This document shows, piece by piece, positions 19,130-26,831 of a DNA stretch of 64,000 bases; within the stretch, counting starts at the first letter, position 1, and the number at the start of each line of letters is the position of its first letter. The notes beneath the pieces were generated by a model. That model did not search any database. It was given only the letters and a program-made list of their open reading frames with translations, and was not told the DNA's origin. This DNA comes from Marinomonas sp. THO17 (GTDB lineage Bacteria; Pseudomonadota; Gammaproteobacteria; Pseudomonadales; Marinomonadaceae), in the NCBI RefSeq assembly GCF_040436405.1, contig NZ_AP031575.1:3661501-3725500 (forward strand), in the 5' to 3' direction. The position numbers and the translations under genes were made by a program.

Positions 19130-20188
19130 GTGTTTCCGTCGTTCCAGATCAGTCCATTAAGTACGACATTAGACGCTGATTTACAGCTTAAGATAGATAC
19201 CAAAACCAAACCGCCAGGCTCGCTCGGTGCGCTGGAACAATTGGCATTTCAGTTGGGGCGTATTCAAGGCTCTCTTGTGCCGAATGTGGACAGTGCCAAA
19301 ATGCTGGTGTTTGCGGCGGATCATGGTGTGGTAGATCAAGGCATCAGTTTGTTTCCCCAAGAAGTGACGCCACAAATGGTGATGAACTTTTTGATGGGCG
19401 GTGCGGCTGTTAGTGTGTTTTGCCAACAGCATCAAGTGCCTTTGGGTGTGGTAGATGTAGGGGTGAAAGGCGATATTGCAGAGCATGTCTTGTTGTCATC
19501 ACGTAAAGTCGCCCATGGTTCACAAGATTTCAGCCAAATGGCGGCCATGACTCGTGAGCAGGTTGCTCAGGCCATGCACGCCGGCATTGAGGAAGTGGAT
19601 CAAGCTATAGCGGAAGGTTGCAACTTGCTCATGTTTGGTGAAATGGGCATAGGCAATACCTGTGTGTCTTCTTGTATGATGTCGGCCTTATTAGGTGAGT
19701 CGGGTCAAGTAACAGCCGGTCGTGGAACTGGATTGGACGATGCTGGTGTTTCCCATAAGGCGACAGTCATACAAGCATCTCTGAAGCGTGCGCAAGCAGA
19801 AACAGGGAAAAGTATTCAACAATGGGATGCAGAAACCCTTGCCATGCAGGTGGGTGGTTTTGAAATCTTAGCCATGGCCGGGGCCATGTTGCAGTCCGCA
19901 TCGCGCAATACGGCATTTGTGGTGGACGGTTTTATTTGTTCTGTGGCCTTATTGTTCGCTCATAAGGTCAATCCTTTCGTAAAAGACTATGCGGTGTTCG
20001 CTCACCAATCTAATGAACAGGCCCACAAAAAATTATTGGCTTATCTGCAAGCAGAGCCTATCTTGTCTCTGGATTTGCGATTGGGCGAGGGTTCCGGTGC
20101 GATTTTGGCCTACCCTTTGATAAAAAGTGCCTGTGTTTTTATGGCCAATATGGCCAGTTTTGAAAGCGCAGGTGTCAGTAATCAATAA
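19130..20188 (+). CDS. cobT: Nicotinate-nucleotide--dimethylbenzimidazole phosphoribosyltransferase
   Basis: 352-residue enzyme that activates DMB to alpha-ribazole phosphate for the lower ligand of cobalamin. Signatures: TKTKPPGSLGALE near residue 25, FAADHGVVDQGISLFPQEVT, FGEMGIGNTCVSS, and the catalytic Glu in LRLGEGSGA (about residue 318). Start is GTG 19130 with AAGGAGAG upstream. It is the first of a cobT-cobS-cobC run. Its substrate DMB would come from bluB, which is also in this window but on the opposite strand 14 kb away. Confidence 0.97.
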   Translation: MFPSFQISPLSTTLDADLQLKIDTKTKPPGSLGALEQLAFQLGRIQGSLVPNVDSAKMLVFAADHGVVDQGISLFPQEVTPQMVMNFLMGGAAVSVFCQQHQVPLGVVDVGVKGDIAEHVLLSSRKVAHGSQDFSQMAAMTREQVAQAMHAGIEEVDQAIAEGCNLLMFGEMGIGNTCVSSCMMSALLGESGQVTAGRGTGLDDAGVSHKATVIQASLKRAQAETGKSIQQWDAETLAMQVGGFEILAMAGAMLQSASRNTAFVVDGFICSVALLFAHKVNPFVKDYAVFAHQSNEQAHKKLLAYLQAEPILSLDLRLGEGSGAILAYPLIKSACVFMANMASFESAGVSNQ

Positions 20189-20225
20189 AAACTTGGCATG
20201 ATTCAAAGGTTGATTTGAGGGCAAG

Positions 20226-21014
20226 ATGAAAAATCCATTTCCAAATAGGTATTGGCAGGGCTTTAAACGTAGCCTAGTAACTTATACTCGAATCCCGTTA
20301 AAAGTAGATTGGCGTGAGGAAGAAGAGTCTAGTATTCCAGCCGTTAGCTTTTTGCCTTGGGTCGGCTTGGTAGTGGCATTAATGAGCGCTTGGCCTTTGT
20401 GGTTCGATTGGTCGACCTCATTGCAGGCTCTGTGTATGTTGCTTAGCGCTGTGTTGATTACTGGTGGCTTTCACGAAGATGGCTTGATGGACAGTGCGGA
20501 TGGCTTAGTAGGCGGTTTGGATCAAGAACAGCGCCTAACCATAATGAAAGACTCTCGACTCGGTAGCTATGCCGCTTTGAGTATTTGGTTTTCGATGACC
20601 TTGAAATGGTTGTTGCTTACTGAGTTATTGAATACAGGGTCAGACTCTTTTCTTGTTTTGCTCTATTTGATCTCTGTTTGGTGCGCAGTACAGATACTGG
20701 CGCGGGTGTTTCCTTTAGTCCTAATGCATAGTTTGGATTATGTTTCCGTCGGACAAAGCAAAGCCAGCAGTATGATTACGCGCTTGGATATGAAGCAGTG
20801 GCTGGTGGCCTTGTTACCATGTGCCATCATCGCCATCTTATCGTTGAACATTATTGAAATAGTCTTGGCTGTCTTGTGTGCTGGATTATTGCTGTTGGCG
20901 ATGCGTCAGTATCTTAAGGCTAAAATTCAAGGGTTCAATGGTGATACTTTAGGGGCCAGTGAGCAGTTGGGTGAGATTTTTGTGATGGCGATTTTACTGG
21001 TGTTTACTGCGTGA
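20226..21014 (+). CDS. cobS: Adenosylcobinamide-GDP ribazoletransferase (cobalamin synthase)
   Basis: 262-residue integral membrane enzyme that joins adenosylcobinamide-GDP to alpha-ribazole (phosphate). The family motif GGFHEDGLMDSADGLVGG (about residue 78) and DSRLGSYA follow, with five or more membrane helices. ATG 20226 follows a TTGAGGGCAAG stretch. The last four bases (GTGA) are shared with cobC, indicating translational coupling. No cobU/cobP kinase-guanylyltransferase gene is present in this run, so that step must be encoded elsewhere. Confidence 0.96.
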   Translation: MKNPFPNRYWQGFKRSLVTYTRIPLKVDWREEEESSIPAVSFLPWVGLVVALMSAWPLWFDWSTSLQALCMLLSAVLITGGFHEDGLMDSADGLVGGLDQEQRLTIMKDSRLGSYAALSIWFSMTLKWLLLTELLNTGSDSFLVLLYLISVWCAVQILARVFPLVLMHSLDYVSVGQSKASSMITRLDMKQWLVALLPCAIIAILSLNIIEIVLAVLCAGLLLLAMRQYLKAKIQGFNGDTLGASEQLGEIFVMAILLVFTA

Positions 21015-21595
21015 AGTTGTATTTAGTTCGTCATCCAAAACCCGATGTAGTGCCAGGCTTGTGTTACGGTGATCAAGATGTGCCGTTATTAGAAGGTTGG
21101 CAACAAGGAGCGCAAGCCCTGAAGCAAGCGTTAGATCTGCAATATGATCAAGAGACAGTGCGTTGTTATCACAGTCCTTTAAGCCGTGCAGCGTTATTGG
21201 CGGATTATCTGAGCGAAGGCCAATCTCATCCAATTGAAGCATTAAAAGAGCTGGATTTTGGTCATTGGGAAGGACGTATTTGGTCCGATATCCCCAGACA
21301 AGAAATGGACGTTTGGGCAAAGGACATTGTGAATGCCAATCCTTACGAAGGGGAAAGCTTAAAAGAAGTGGCTGATCGAGTGTGGTATTGGTGGTCAAGT
21401 ATCAAGGATGAAGCTATGCAGACTTGTGTGCTAGTGGCTCACTCTGGCGTGATTAAGGTGCTAGTGAGTTTGCTGTGTGAGTGGCCATTGGATAAATGCT
21501 TTCGTATTGATGTGGGTTTCACCAGTGTGACGGAATTGGATATTCAAGGTGATTGGTGCGTGTTAAAACGCTTAGGTGCCGGTGACTGGCAGTAG
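21011..21595 (+). CDS. cobC: Histidine phosphatase family protein, probable alpha-ribazole phosphatase
   Basis: 194-residue phosphoglycerate-mutase-like phosphatase. The catalytic motif is RHP (His8) rather than the commoner RHG, the next conserved Arg and the acidic ELDFGHWEG segment are present, and the second catalytic His is in VLVAHSGVIK near residue 143. GTG 21011 overlaps the cobS stop by four bases. Position directly after cobS makes removal of phosphate from alpha-ribazole phosphate or cobalamin phosphate the likely job. Confidence 0.9.
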   Translation: MKLYLVRHPKPDVVPGLCYGDQDVPLLEGWQQGAQALKQALDLQYDQETVRCYHSPLSRAALLADYLSEGQSHPIEALKELDFGHWEGRIWSDIPRQEMDVWAKDIVNANPYEGESLKEVADRVWYWWSSIKDEAMQTCVLVAHSGVIKVLVSLLCEWPLDKCFRIDVGFTSVTELDIQGDWCVLKRLGAGDWQ

Positions 21596-21677
21596 ATACT
21601 GACAAGTGTTATTTAGATTGGCTTCGAATTGGCTTTGGCGCCCGTCAAGTTACAGAGATTGATAGAGATAAAAAACC

Positions 21678-22292
21678 ATGTTGTTATATCTTTTGGGTAT
21701 GTTCGGTATTGCGGCATTTGCCATCACTGGGGTGATTTCCTCTGGCAAAAAAGACATGGACCTGTTTAGTGTGGTGTTTCTAGGCATGGTCACTTCATTA
21801 GGCGGTGGCACCCTAAGAGACACTGTCTTAGGAGTAGAAGCCGTGTATTGGGTACAGGACACCTCTTATCTTTGGGTAGCATTTTTATCGTCGGTTGCGG
21901 CATTTTTCGCTGTGCGTTTTATTGAAAACAGACAAAGGATATTTCACTATGCTGACTCCTTTGGTTTGGCTTTGTTTACTATCGTTGCAACTGAAAAAGT
22001 AATGGAATTAGGTTTTCCATCCATCATTGCCATCACCATGGGTGTGATCACTGGTATTGCTGGAGGCATTATTCGTGACTTGTTAAGTCATAAGCCGCCT
22101 TTGGTATTGGGACGAGAGTTTTATGCAACCCCCGCGTTTCTAGGTGCTATTTTATTCGTGCTACTTCAAAAAAACATACCTTTCCATGAATTTAACTCGA
22201 TTTACGCCGTACTATTAGTCTTTATACTAAGAGTCTTTGCGATACATAAAGACTTGTATTATCCCAGTTGGCTACTCTACAAAAAGCGTTAA
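21678..22292 (+). CDS. TRIC-type (UPF0126) cation channel family protein
   Basis: 204-residue membrane protein with two UPF0126 repeats; the paired glycine-rich motifs GMVTSLGGGTLRDTVLG and GVITGIAGGIIRDLLS mark the family, whose bacterial members form trimeric cation-selective channels like YicG. About seven helices. ATG 21678 follows AGAGATAAAAAACC, with only a weak ribosome site. It lies between cobC and cobO on the same strand, 12 bp from cobO. Whether it has a link to cobalamin, for example ion balance or cobalt, cannot be told; co-location may be incidental. Confidence 0.88.
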   Translation: MLLYLLGMFGIAAFAITGVISSGKKDMDLFSVVFLGMVTSLGGGTLRDTVLGVEAVYWVQDTSYLWVAFLSSVAAFFAVRFIENRQRIFHYADSFGLALFTIVATEKVMELGFPSIIAITMGVITGIAGGIIRDLLSHKPPLVLGREFYATPAFLGAILFVLLQKNIPFHEFNSIYAVLLVFILRVFAIHKDLYYPSWLLYKKR

Positions 22293-22303
22293 GGAAGCAC
22301 ATA

Positions 22304-22915
22304 ATGTCTGCAACTAACTTAACAGAAGAAGAAAAGCAGCAAGCTCGTTTGCTGAAGAAAAAAGCGGTCGTTGATCAACGCATCGCAGCAGCCACAGAAG
22401 AGCGTGGTGTGACCATCTTATTGACGGGCAATGGTAAAGGCAAAAGCTCAAGCGCTTTTGGTACTATGGCAAGAGCATTAGGTCATGGACAAAAGTGTGG
22501 TGTAATTCAATTCATTAAAGGGCGCAAAGCCACAGGTGAGCAGCTTTTTTTCGGTGAGCATCCGCGTGTGGATTTTCATGTGATGGGACATGGATTTACA
22601 TGGGAAACCCGTGATCCTCAACTGGAACAACAAGCGGCAGATCAAGCTTGGTCATTGGCGAAAAGTATGTTGGCCGATGCCAGTATTGATTTCATCTTAC
22701 TGGATGAAATCACTTACATGTATAAATACGGTTATCTTGATGAGGCTGAGTTGATTAGCGCCTTGGCCACGCGGCCTGCCCATCAAAACGTGATGATGAC
22801 GGGGCGGACTGCTCCGCGAGTTCTCCTTGATTCGGTCGATACTCACAGTAAGATAGCCAACGAAAGACATGCCTTTGCCAATGGTGTAAAAGCGCAAGCA
22901 GGCATTGAGTGGTAA
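22304..22915 (+). CDS. cobO: Cob(I)yrinic acid a,c-diamide adenosyltransferase
   Basis: 203-residue CobA/BtuR/CobO-type ATP:corrinoid adenosyltransferase. The P-loop GNGKGKSSSAFG is at about residue 42 and the region FILLDEITYMYKYGYLD is typical. ATG 22304 is chosen for its AAGGAAG site; an in-frame start at 22268 inside the channel gene would add 12 residues. It completes a partial cobalamin set with cobT, cobS and cobC, and is closed by a strong terminator. Confidence 0.95.
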   Translation: MSATNLTEEEKQQARLLKKKAVVDQRIAAATEERGVTILLTGNGKGKSSSAFGTMARALGHGQKCGVIQFIKGRKATGEQLFFGEHPRVDFHVMGHGFTWETRDPQLEQQAADQAWSLAKSMLADASIDFILLDEITYMYKYGYLDEAELISALATRPAHQNVMMTGRTAPRVLLDSVDTHSKIANERHAFANGVKAQAGIEW

Positions 22916-22952
22916 GACTGCCCCAATCGATTTCAAAGTGCTTTCTTCGTAT

Positions 22953-22981
22953 AGGCTCACTTAATAAGTGAGCCTTTTTTA
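22953..22981 (+). terminator. Rho-independent terminator after cobO
   Basis: AGGCTCACTT pairs with AAGTGAGCCT around a short AT loop, followed by TTTTT. It isolates the cobalamin genes from the Ni-SOD operon. Confidence 0.92.
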
Positions 22982-23005
22982 TGGGCAAAATTAACCTGTA
23001 ATTTC

Positions 23006-23024
23006 AATAATGAGATTTATTCTC
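23006..23024 (+). promoter_or_regulatory. Fur-box-like operator 1 of the Ni-SOD operon
   Basis: AATAATGAGATTTATTCTC matches 14 of 19 positions of the Fur consensus GATAATGATAATCATTATC. It lies 49 bp upstream of a second, better site, an arrangement seen at many iron-regulated promoters. Confidence 0.55.
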
Positions 23025-23054
23025 AAAAAGCTGGATTTTTTTCTTTTCTTTTAC

Positions 23055-23073
23055 GATAATGATTCTCATTAGT
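23055..23073 (+). promoter_or_regulatory. Fur box 2 of the Ni-SOD operon
   Basis: GATAATGATTCTCATTAGT matches 15 of 19 positions of the Fur consensus, including an unbroken GATAATGAT half. It ends 32 bp before the first start codon of the operon, so bound Fur would overlap a promoter. Confidence 0.75.
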
Positions 23074-23105
23074 TTCATTTGGCAATTACTGCCGTGGAGG
23101 AAAGA

Positions 23106-23549
23106 ATGCAAAATTGGGAACGCTTAACACGTCAAGCCAACAAAGCTTACTCAAATCATGACTATTCCAATGCTGTAGAACTCAATCAGCAAGCATTACA
23201 GCAAGTAGAGTGTTCGTTTGATGATGACTTCCACCAAGATGCAGAATCTGCAGTCGCTGCGGCGGCGGTAAGCTTTTTAAACATTGCTGAATCCTACACT
23301 GCACTTGGCGACTTTTTGTCAGCGAATACACAGTATGAAAACGCAGTGAATTTTTTACAGGCCGTTATTGTTCGTCCAGATGTGGATGAGGAGCAGCGCG
23401 GCCTGATTATGAGAACCGCTACCCATATTCGTTTTGAATGGGAGCTGTTTTCGCAAAGTCACAGTAAACATGTTGTGGCTCAAAGTAAGGCGCTAATGCG
23501 TTCTATTTCAAATGCTGTTACCAGTCAGGGCGTCATGGTACGTCATTAA
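23106..23549 (+). CDS. TPR-like protein of unknown function, first gene of Ni-SOD operon (DUF2753-like)
   Basis: 147-residue, probably cytosolic, all-helical protein. Repeated patterns such as NKAYSNHDYSNAVELNQQAL and YTALGDFLSANTQYENAVNF look like two or more tetratricopeptide repeats. It reminds me of the DUF2753 family known from Vibrio, but I cannot confirm this. ATG 23106 has a strong GAGGAAAG site; an upstream in-frame TTG would place the start inside the leader. It lies directly behind the Fur boxes and 26 bp before the next gene, so it is iron-repressed by inference. Confidence 0.75.
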   Translation: MQNWERLTRQANKAYSNHDYSNAVELNQQALQQVECSFDDDFHQDAESAVAAAAVSFLNIAESYTALGDFLSANTQYENAVNFLQAVIVRPDVDEEQRGLIMRTATHIRFEWELFSQSHSKHVVAQSKALMRSISNAVTSQGVMVRH

Positions 23550-23575
23550 ATTGCTCTACTAAAAAGGATATCTAT

Positions 23576-23797
23576 ATGAAATCTACTTTTTCCACTTTTG
23601 TTGTCAGTGTCTGTTTCGCTCTTATCAGTTCAACAGCCTTGGCACATCCTGGTCACGATCATGCTCATTGGTCTAGTGAACTGATTCACATGCTAACTTG
23701 GTTAGCGATTGCCAGTGTGATTGTGGGTGGCTTGCTTTACAAGCAAGTTTTTCGACGTAAAGGTTCTAAGCAGGAGGATAACAATCATGATGCATAA
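23576..23797 (+). CDS. Small His-rich membrane protein, candidate nickel-handling partner of SodN
   Basis: 73 residues: a cleavable signal peptide ending in TALA, then the potential metal-binding stretch HPGHDHAHW at the new N terminus, one membrane helix (about residues 40-56, TWLAIASVIVGGLLY) and a short basic/acidic cytoplasmic tail ending in NNHDA. An N-terminal HPG-H-H motif after signal cleavage is common in metal-related proteins such as HupE and CbtB, but this is no full-length member of either. The stop overlaps the sodN start by 11 bp, so the two are tightly coupled. The role in supplying or sensing nickel is inference. Confidence 0.8.
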   Translation: MKSTFSTFVVSVCFALISSTALAHPGHDHAHWSSELIHMLTWLAIASVIVGGLLYKQVFRRKGSKQEDNNHDA

Positions 23798-24290
23798 TCT
23801 GGTGAATGTACTGGACAAGGTGATTGGCTTTCAAACGGCTCAAGCCCATTGTGATATTCCTTGTAAAATCTATGATCCATCAACGGCTCAATTAGCGGCA
23901 TTAAGCTGTGTTCGCCTGCTGGATTTGATTAAAGAAATTGAAGACAAAGGTGATTTAAAAGTCGCTGATTATGCGCAAATTTCTCGTTTAGTGAGTGAGA
24001 AAGAGTCCGCTTGTACAGAGGTCAAAGAAGCTGTACGCATTATTTGGGGTGATTATTTTAAAGCGCCGCAATTTGAGCAGATTCCTAATGCCCATGAGTT
24101 GACGCATAGCATTATGTTGCAAGCATCAAAATGTAAGCAAGGAATCAGTCGAGAGGAAGGCGAAAAGCTGGTGGACTTAGTCAATCAATTTGCTGAGGCT
24201 TTTTGGTTGACCAAAGGTGTGCCGACTTATACCGCTGCTTGCCCATATCCACCCATGTTGGATACGGTTTATCCAGACCTAAAAGGGTAA
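23787..24290 (+). CDS. sodN: Nickel superoxide dismutase
   Basis: 167 residues. The nickel hook is clear: after a 20-residue propeptide comes HCDIPCKIYDP, giving mature His1, Cys2 and Cys6 as nickel ligands once the propeptide is removed. The rest is the four-helix bundle of the family, with the typical C terminus AACPYPPMLDTVYPD. It dismutes superoxide in the cytoplasm without iron or manganese. ATG 23787 is chosen for AGGAGGA eight bases upstream; ATG 23790 is equally possible. It overlaps the small His-rich gene and precedes sodX. Confidence 0.95.
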   Translation: MMHNLVNVLDKVIGFQTAQAHCDIPCKIYDPSTAQLAALSCVRLLDLIKEIEDKGDLKVADYAQISRLVSEKESACTEVKEAVRIIWGDYFKAPQFEQIPNAHELTHSIMLQASKCKQGISREEGEKLVDLVNQFAEAFWLTKGVPTYTAACPYPPMLDTVYPDLKG

Positions 24291-24296
24291 AACAAT

Positions 24297-24324
24297 TAGG
24301 AAGGAGAAAGGTTTCTCCTTCCTA
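24297..24324 (+). terminator. Perfect hairpin between sodN and sodX (attenuator-like)
   Basis: TAGGAAGGAGAAA and TTTCTCCTTCCTA form a 13-bp perfect stem with a two-base turn, starting six bases after the sodN stop and followed by CTTTCTACTTT. The weak U tract suggests partial termination or mRNA processing that would give more SodN than SodX. The stem also hides two Shine-Dalgarno-like GGAG stretches. Confidence 0.65.
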
Positions 24325-24357
24325 CTTTCTACTTTAGATAGGGTACAAGGAGGCTTT

Positions 24358-24657
24358 ATGTTTCGCTTAATTAAAGTGCAAGGAGAAAGCATGGCACCCA
24401 GTCTTCACGATGGAGATTTTGTCTTTATCAGTCGTTGGTATAGAAAACTTCAAGTAGGACAATTGGTAGTGGTTGATCATGCATTGTACGGTTTTATCGT
24501 AAAAAAAGTCTTACACATAGCCCCTGATGGTCAGTTATGGCTGGGGGGAGAAAATAACCAAAGTCTGCAATCAGAGCGCATTGGTTGGGTGTCGCCACGA
24601 CGAGTGATGGGAAAGGTGATTGGTCGTATTTGCGCACAAAAACCAAAACTGCATTGA
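24358..24657 (+). CDS. sodX: Nickel-type superoxide dismutase maturation protease
   Basis: 99-residue S24/S26 signal-peptidase-like enzyme that removes the SodN propeptide so that His1 becomes free. Ser11 lies in KVQGESMAPSL and the general-base lysine is Lys49 or Lys50 in GFIVKKVLHI, the catalytic dyad of the family. There is no membrane helix, as expected for this soluble branch. ATG 24358 has AAGGAGG upstream. Association with sodN is a general rule in marine bacteria and confirms both calls. Confidence 0.93.
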   Translation: MFRLIKVQGESMAPSLHDGDFVFISRWYRKLQVGQLVVVDHALYGFIVKKVLHIAPDGQLWLGGENNQSLQSERIGWVSPRRVMGKVIGRICAQKPKLH

Positions 24658-24786
24658 GTGTCTAATATTCTAGACACTTTAGTGGGGTAAGTCGTTTTTT
24701 GTCTGTCAGACTGCCCTTGGTCTGATTTCTATTTTTCTCTAAAATCCCGTCTATTGTTCAATCTGCAAATTTTTCAAGGGATAAGC

Positions 24787-25422
24787 ATGTCGACAGCAGA
24801 CCTACCAAAAAAAGACTTGTCAAAAGTTCAGAAGCATACCCGTTCGGAAGATATTCAAGCCATGTTGATTGGCTCCTTGATCATTGCCTTGGGGGTCAGT
24901 TTATTTACTCAGGCTGGCCTATTAACGGGTGGTTCTGCTGGTTTAGCCTTCCTGATTCAATACTCGACCTCATTAACTTTTGGTCAGGCCTTTTTCTTGA
25001 TCAACTTACCTTTTTATCTATTGGCAATATGGCATTTTGGTTGGAACTTTACCTTGAAGACATTTTTTGCGGTATTTTGCGTGTCCGTTTTTTCAGATTT
25101 AACGCCAATGTTGGTTTCCTTTGAATCGGTTGACCCTATCTACGCTAGTATGACGGGCGGTTTTCTAATGGGGGTTGGTTTCTTAATGCTGTTTCGCCAT
25201 AACGCCAGTTTAGGTGGGGTCAATATTTTGGCTCGTTATCTGTCAGAAAAATACCACATCTCCATGGGGAAATTTCAAATGGCCATTGATTGCACCATAG
25301 TATTGGCTTCTGTCTTTGTGGTGGATTTTTGGTTGATTGCTGTGTCTTTCATTGGTGCTATTGCATTAAATATGATTATTGCTGTGAATCATAAACCCGG
25401 ACGCTATATGGGTAATGTGTAA
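24787..25422 (+). CDS. YitT family membrane protein
   Basis: 211-residue protein with about five or six helices and the YitT/DUF161 signatures GVSLFTQAGLLTGGSAGLAFLI and RHNASLGGVNILARYL. It lacks the C-terminal DUF2179 domain of Firmicute relatives. Function is unknown; some relatives are proposed transporters. ATG 24787 follows AAGGGATAAGC; an in-frame upstream start at 24754 lacks a ribosome site. It stands alone before a strong terminator. Confidence 0.88.
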   Translation: MSTADLPKKDLSKVQKHTRSEDIQAMLIGSLIIALGVSLFTQAGLLTGGSAGLAFLIQYSTSLTFGQAFFLINLPFYLLAIWHFGWNFTLKTFFAVFCVSVFSDLTPMLVSFESVDPIYASMTGGFLMGVGFLMLFRHNASLGGVNILARYLSEKYHISMGKFQMAIDCTIVLASVFVVDFWLIAVSFIGAIALNMIIAVNHKPGRYMGNV

Positions 25423-25443
25423 AAGCCCCTTATTGCAAATAAC

Positions 25444-25470
25444 AAAAGCGACATTGAGTCGCTTTTTTTG
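25444..25470 (+). terminator. Rho-independent terminator after yitT-like gene
   Basis: AAAAGCGAC-ATTGA-GTCGCTTTT stem followed by a T run (TTTTTTT in total). Confidence 0.92.
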
Positions 25471-25572
25471 TGTTTTAGGCACAATTTATCCCTATCTTAG
25501 ACCTATTGTTTTCATATCTTTAGACGCTCGGGTATCATAACGCCAAACGAATAAACTGAGGAAAAGAGAGTT

Positions 25573-26103
25573 TTGGAGCTGTTAAAGGTTGATAACCTTA
25601 ACCCGTATTTAGACGATTTAGTTGCCTTACTGATTGATGCGGTGGACTCAGGCGCTCCCATTGGTTTTTTACCACCATTAAGCGAGCCGGAAGCAAAAGC
25701 CTATTGGTCTTCGGTTAACGATGAACTTCAGGAAAATTCTCGTCAGGTATTGCTGGTCCGAGAAGAGGATAAAGTGGTTGGCAGTGTGCAAATTGCCATG
25801 TCTCCTAAAGCCAACGCCTTGCACCGTTGTGATGTGGAAAAGCTTATGGTGCATACCCAAGTAAGAGAAAATGGTCTAGGAAGCATACTGATGCAAGGTG
25901 TAGAGCGAGTCGCCGCTGCCATGCAACGTCAGTTGTTAATCTTGGAAGTTCGCAGTGATGACATCGCACATGATATGTACGTAAATATGGGCTATATCCC
26001 ATTTGGTGAAGTTCCTGGTTATATCCGCAGTGCCAATGGTATGTTGCATAACTCCACTTTCTTTTATAAAGAAATTGAAACCAGTCATGAAGTATTTAGT
26101 TAA
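25573..26103 (+). CDS. GNAT family N-acetyltransferase
   Basis: 176 residues. The acetyl-CoA-binding motif A is seen as LMVHTQVRENGLGSILMQGVE (first part of it at about residue 95), preceded by the beta-4 strand VVGSVQIAM and followed by LILEVRSDDIAHDMYVNMGYIPFG. Start appears to be TTG 25573 after AAAGAGAG. It is followed 17 bp on by rsuA on the same strand. Substrate unknown. Confidence 0.85.
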   Translation: MELLKVDNLNPYLDDLVALLIDAVDSGAPIGFLPPLSEPEAKAYWSSVNDELQENSRQVLLVREEDKVVGSVQIAMSPKANALHRCDVEKLMVHTQVRENGLGSILMQGVERVAAAMQRQLLILEVRSDDIAHDMYVNMGYIPFGEVPGYIRSANGMLHNSTFFYKEIETSHEVFS

Positions 26104-26120
26104 TTGCAGTAGGGCGATTT

Positions 26121-26810
26121 TTGAGACTCGATTTTTATTTATCCCATGTCACTGAATTAGCACGTAAAGCGGCTAAAATTGCCGCTGCAAAAGGCCGTGT
26201 CACGGTGAACGGTGAAGTGGTTAAAAAAGCCAATCATAGGGTATTAGAAACAGATCACATATGTTTGGACGGTGAGCCATTAGCTTGGCCAACGGAGGGC
26301 TATTATTTACTGCATAAACCGGCTGGATATGTATGTGCGAATGAGGATCCCGAACATCCGATTGTGTTGGACTTGTTGCCTAATCATTTAGGTCAAAAGC
26401 TAAATATAGTAGGACGTTTAGACAAGGACACCACAGGATTACTTTTACTGACAACCGATGGTCAATGGTTACATAGAATCACCTCGCCGCGGCATGTTTG
26501 TCCGAAGCGTTACTATGTGAAGCTTAAAGATGTGATCTCGCAGCAATCCATTGAACAACTTGAGGCGGGTGTCTTGCTAAGGGGTGAAAGCCAGTTAACC
26601 AAACCTGCCGAGGTTGAGTGGCTAAGTGAAAAGGAAATTTACCTAACCATTCAAGAAGGTAAATATCATCAAGTGAAACGCATGTTAGCATCGGTGGGTA
26701 ATAAGGTTGAGCAATTGCATCGTGATCGAATTGGTCCTTTGCAGCTAGATAAAAATCTTCCGCTTGGTGAATACCGAGCGCTCACAGCGCAAGAAATAGC
26801 CTTTTTTTAG
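26121..26810 (+). CDS. rsuA: 16S rRNA pseudouridine(516) synthase, RsuA family
   Basis: 229-residue enzyme: N-terminal S4 RNA-binding domain (RLDFYLSHVTELARKAAKI) and a pseudouridine synthase core with the catalytic Asp in GRLDKDTTGLLLLT (about residue 102) and the RsuA-type KYHQVKRMLASVGNKVEQLHR near the C terminus. Start is TTG 26121 with AGGGCG upstream. RsuA itself modifies U516 of 16S rRNA; a RluE/RluF-like specificity cannot be excluded by eye. Confidence 0.9.
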   Translation: MRLDFYLSHVTELARKAAKIAAAKGRVTVNGEVVKKANHRVLETDHICLDGEPLAWPTEGYYLLHKPAGYVCANEDPEHPIVLDLLPNHLGQKLNIVGRLDKDTTGLLLLTTDGQWLHRITSPRHVCPKRYYVKLKDVISQQSIEQLEAGVLLRGESQLTKPAEVEWLSEKEIYLTIQEGKYHQVKRMLASVGNKVEQLHRDRIGPLQLDKNLPLGEYRALTAQEIAFF

Positions 26811-26831
26811 ACATAATAAGAGACAAAATAG

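Noticed and set aside
22916-23105. Possible cobalamin riboswitch near cobO or the Ni-SOD operon
   Set aside because: No B12-box-like sequence; the region is explained by a terminator and Fur-like boxes.
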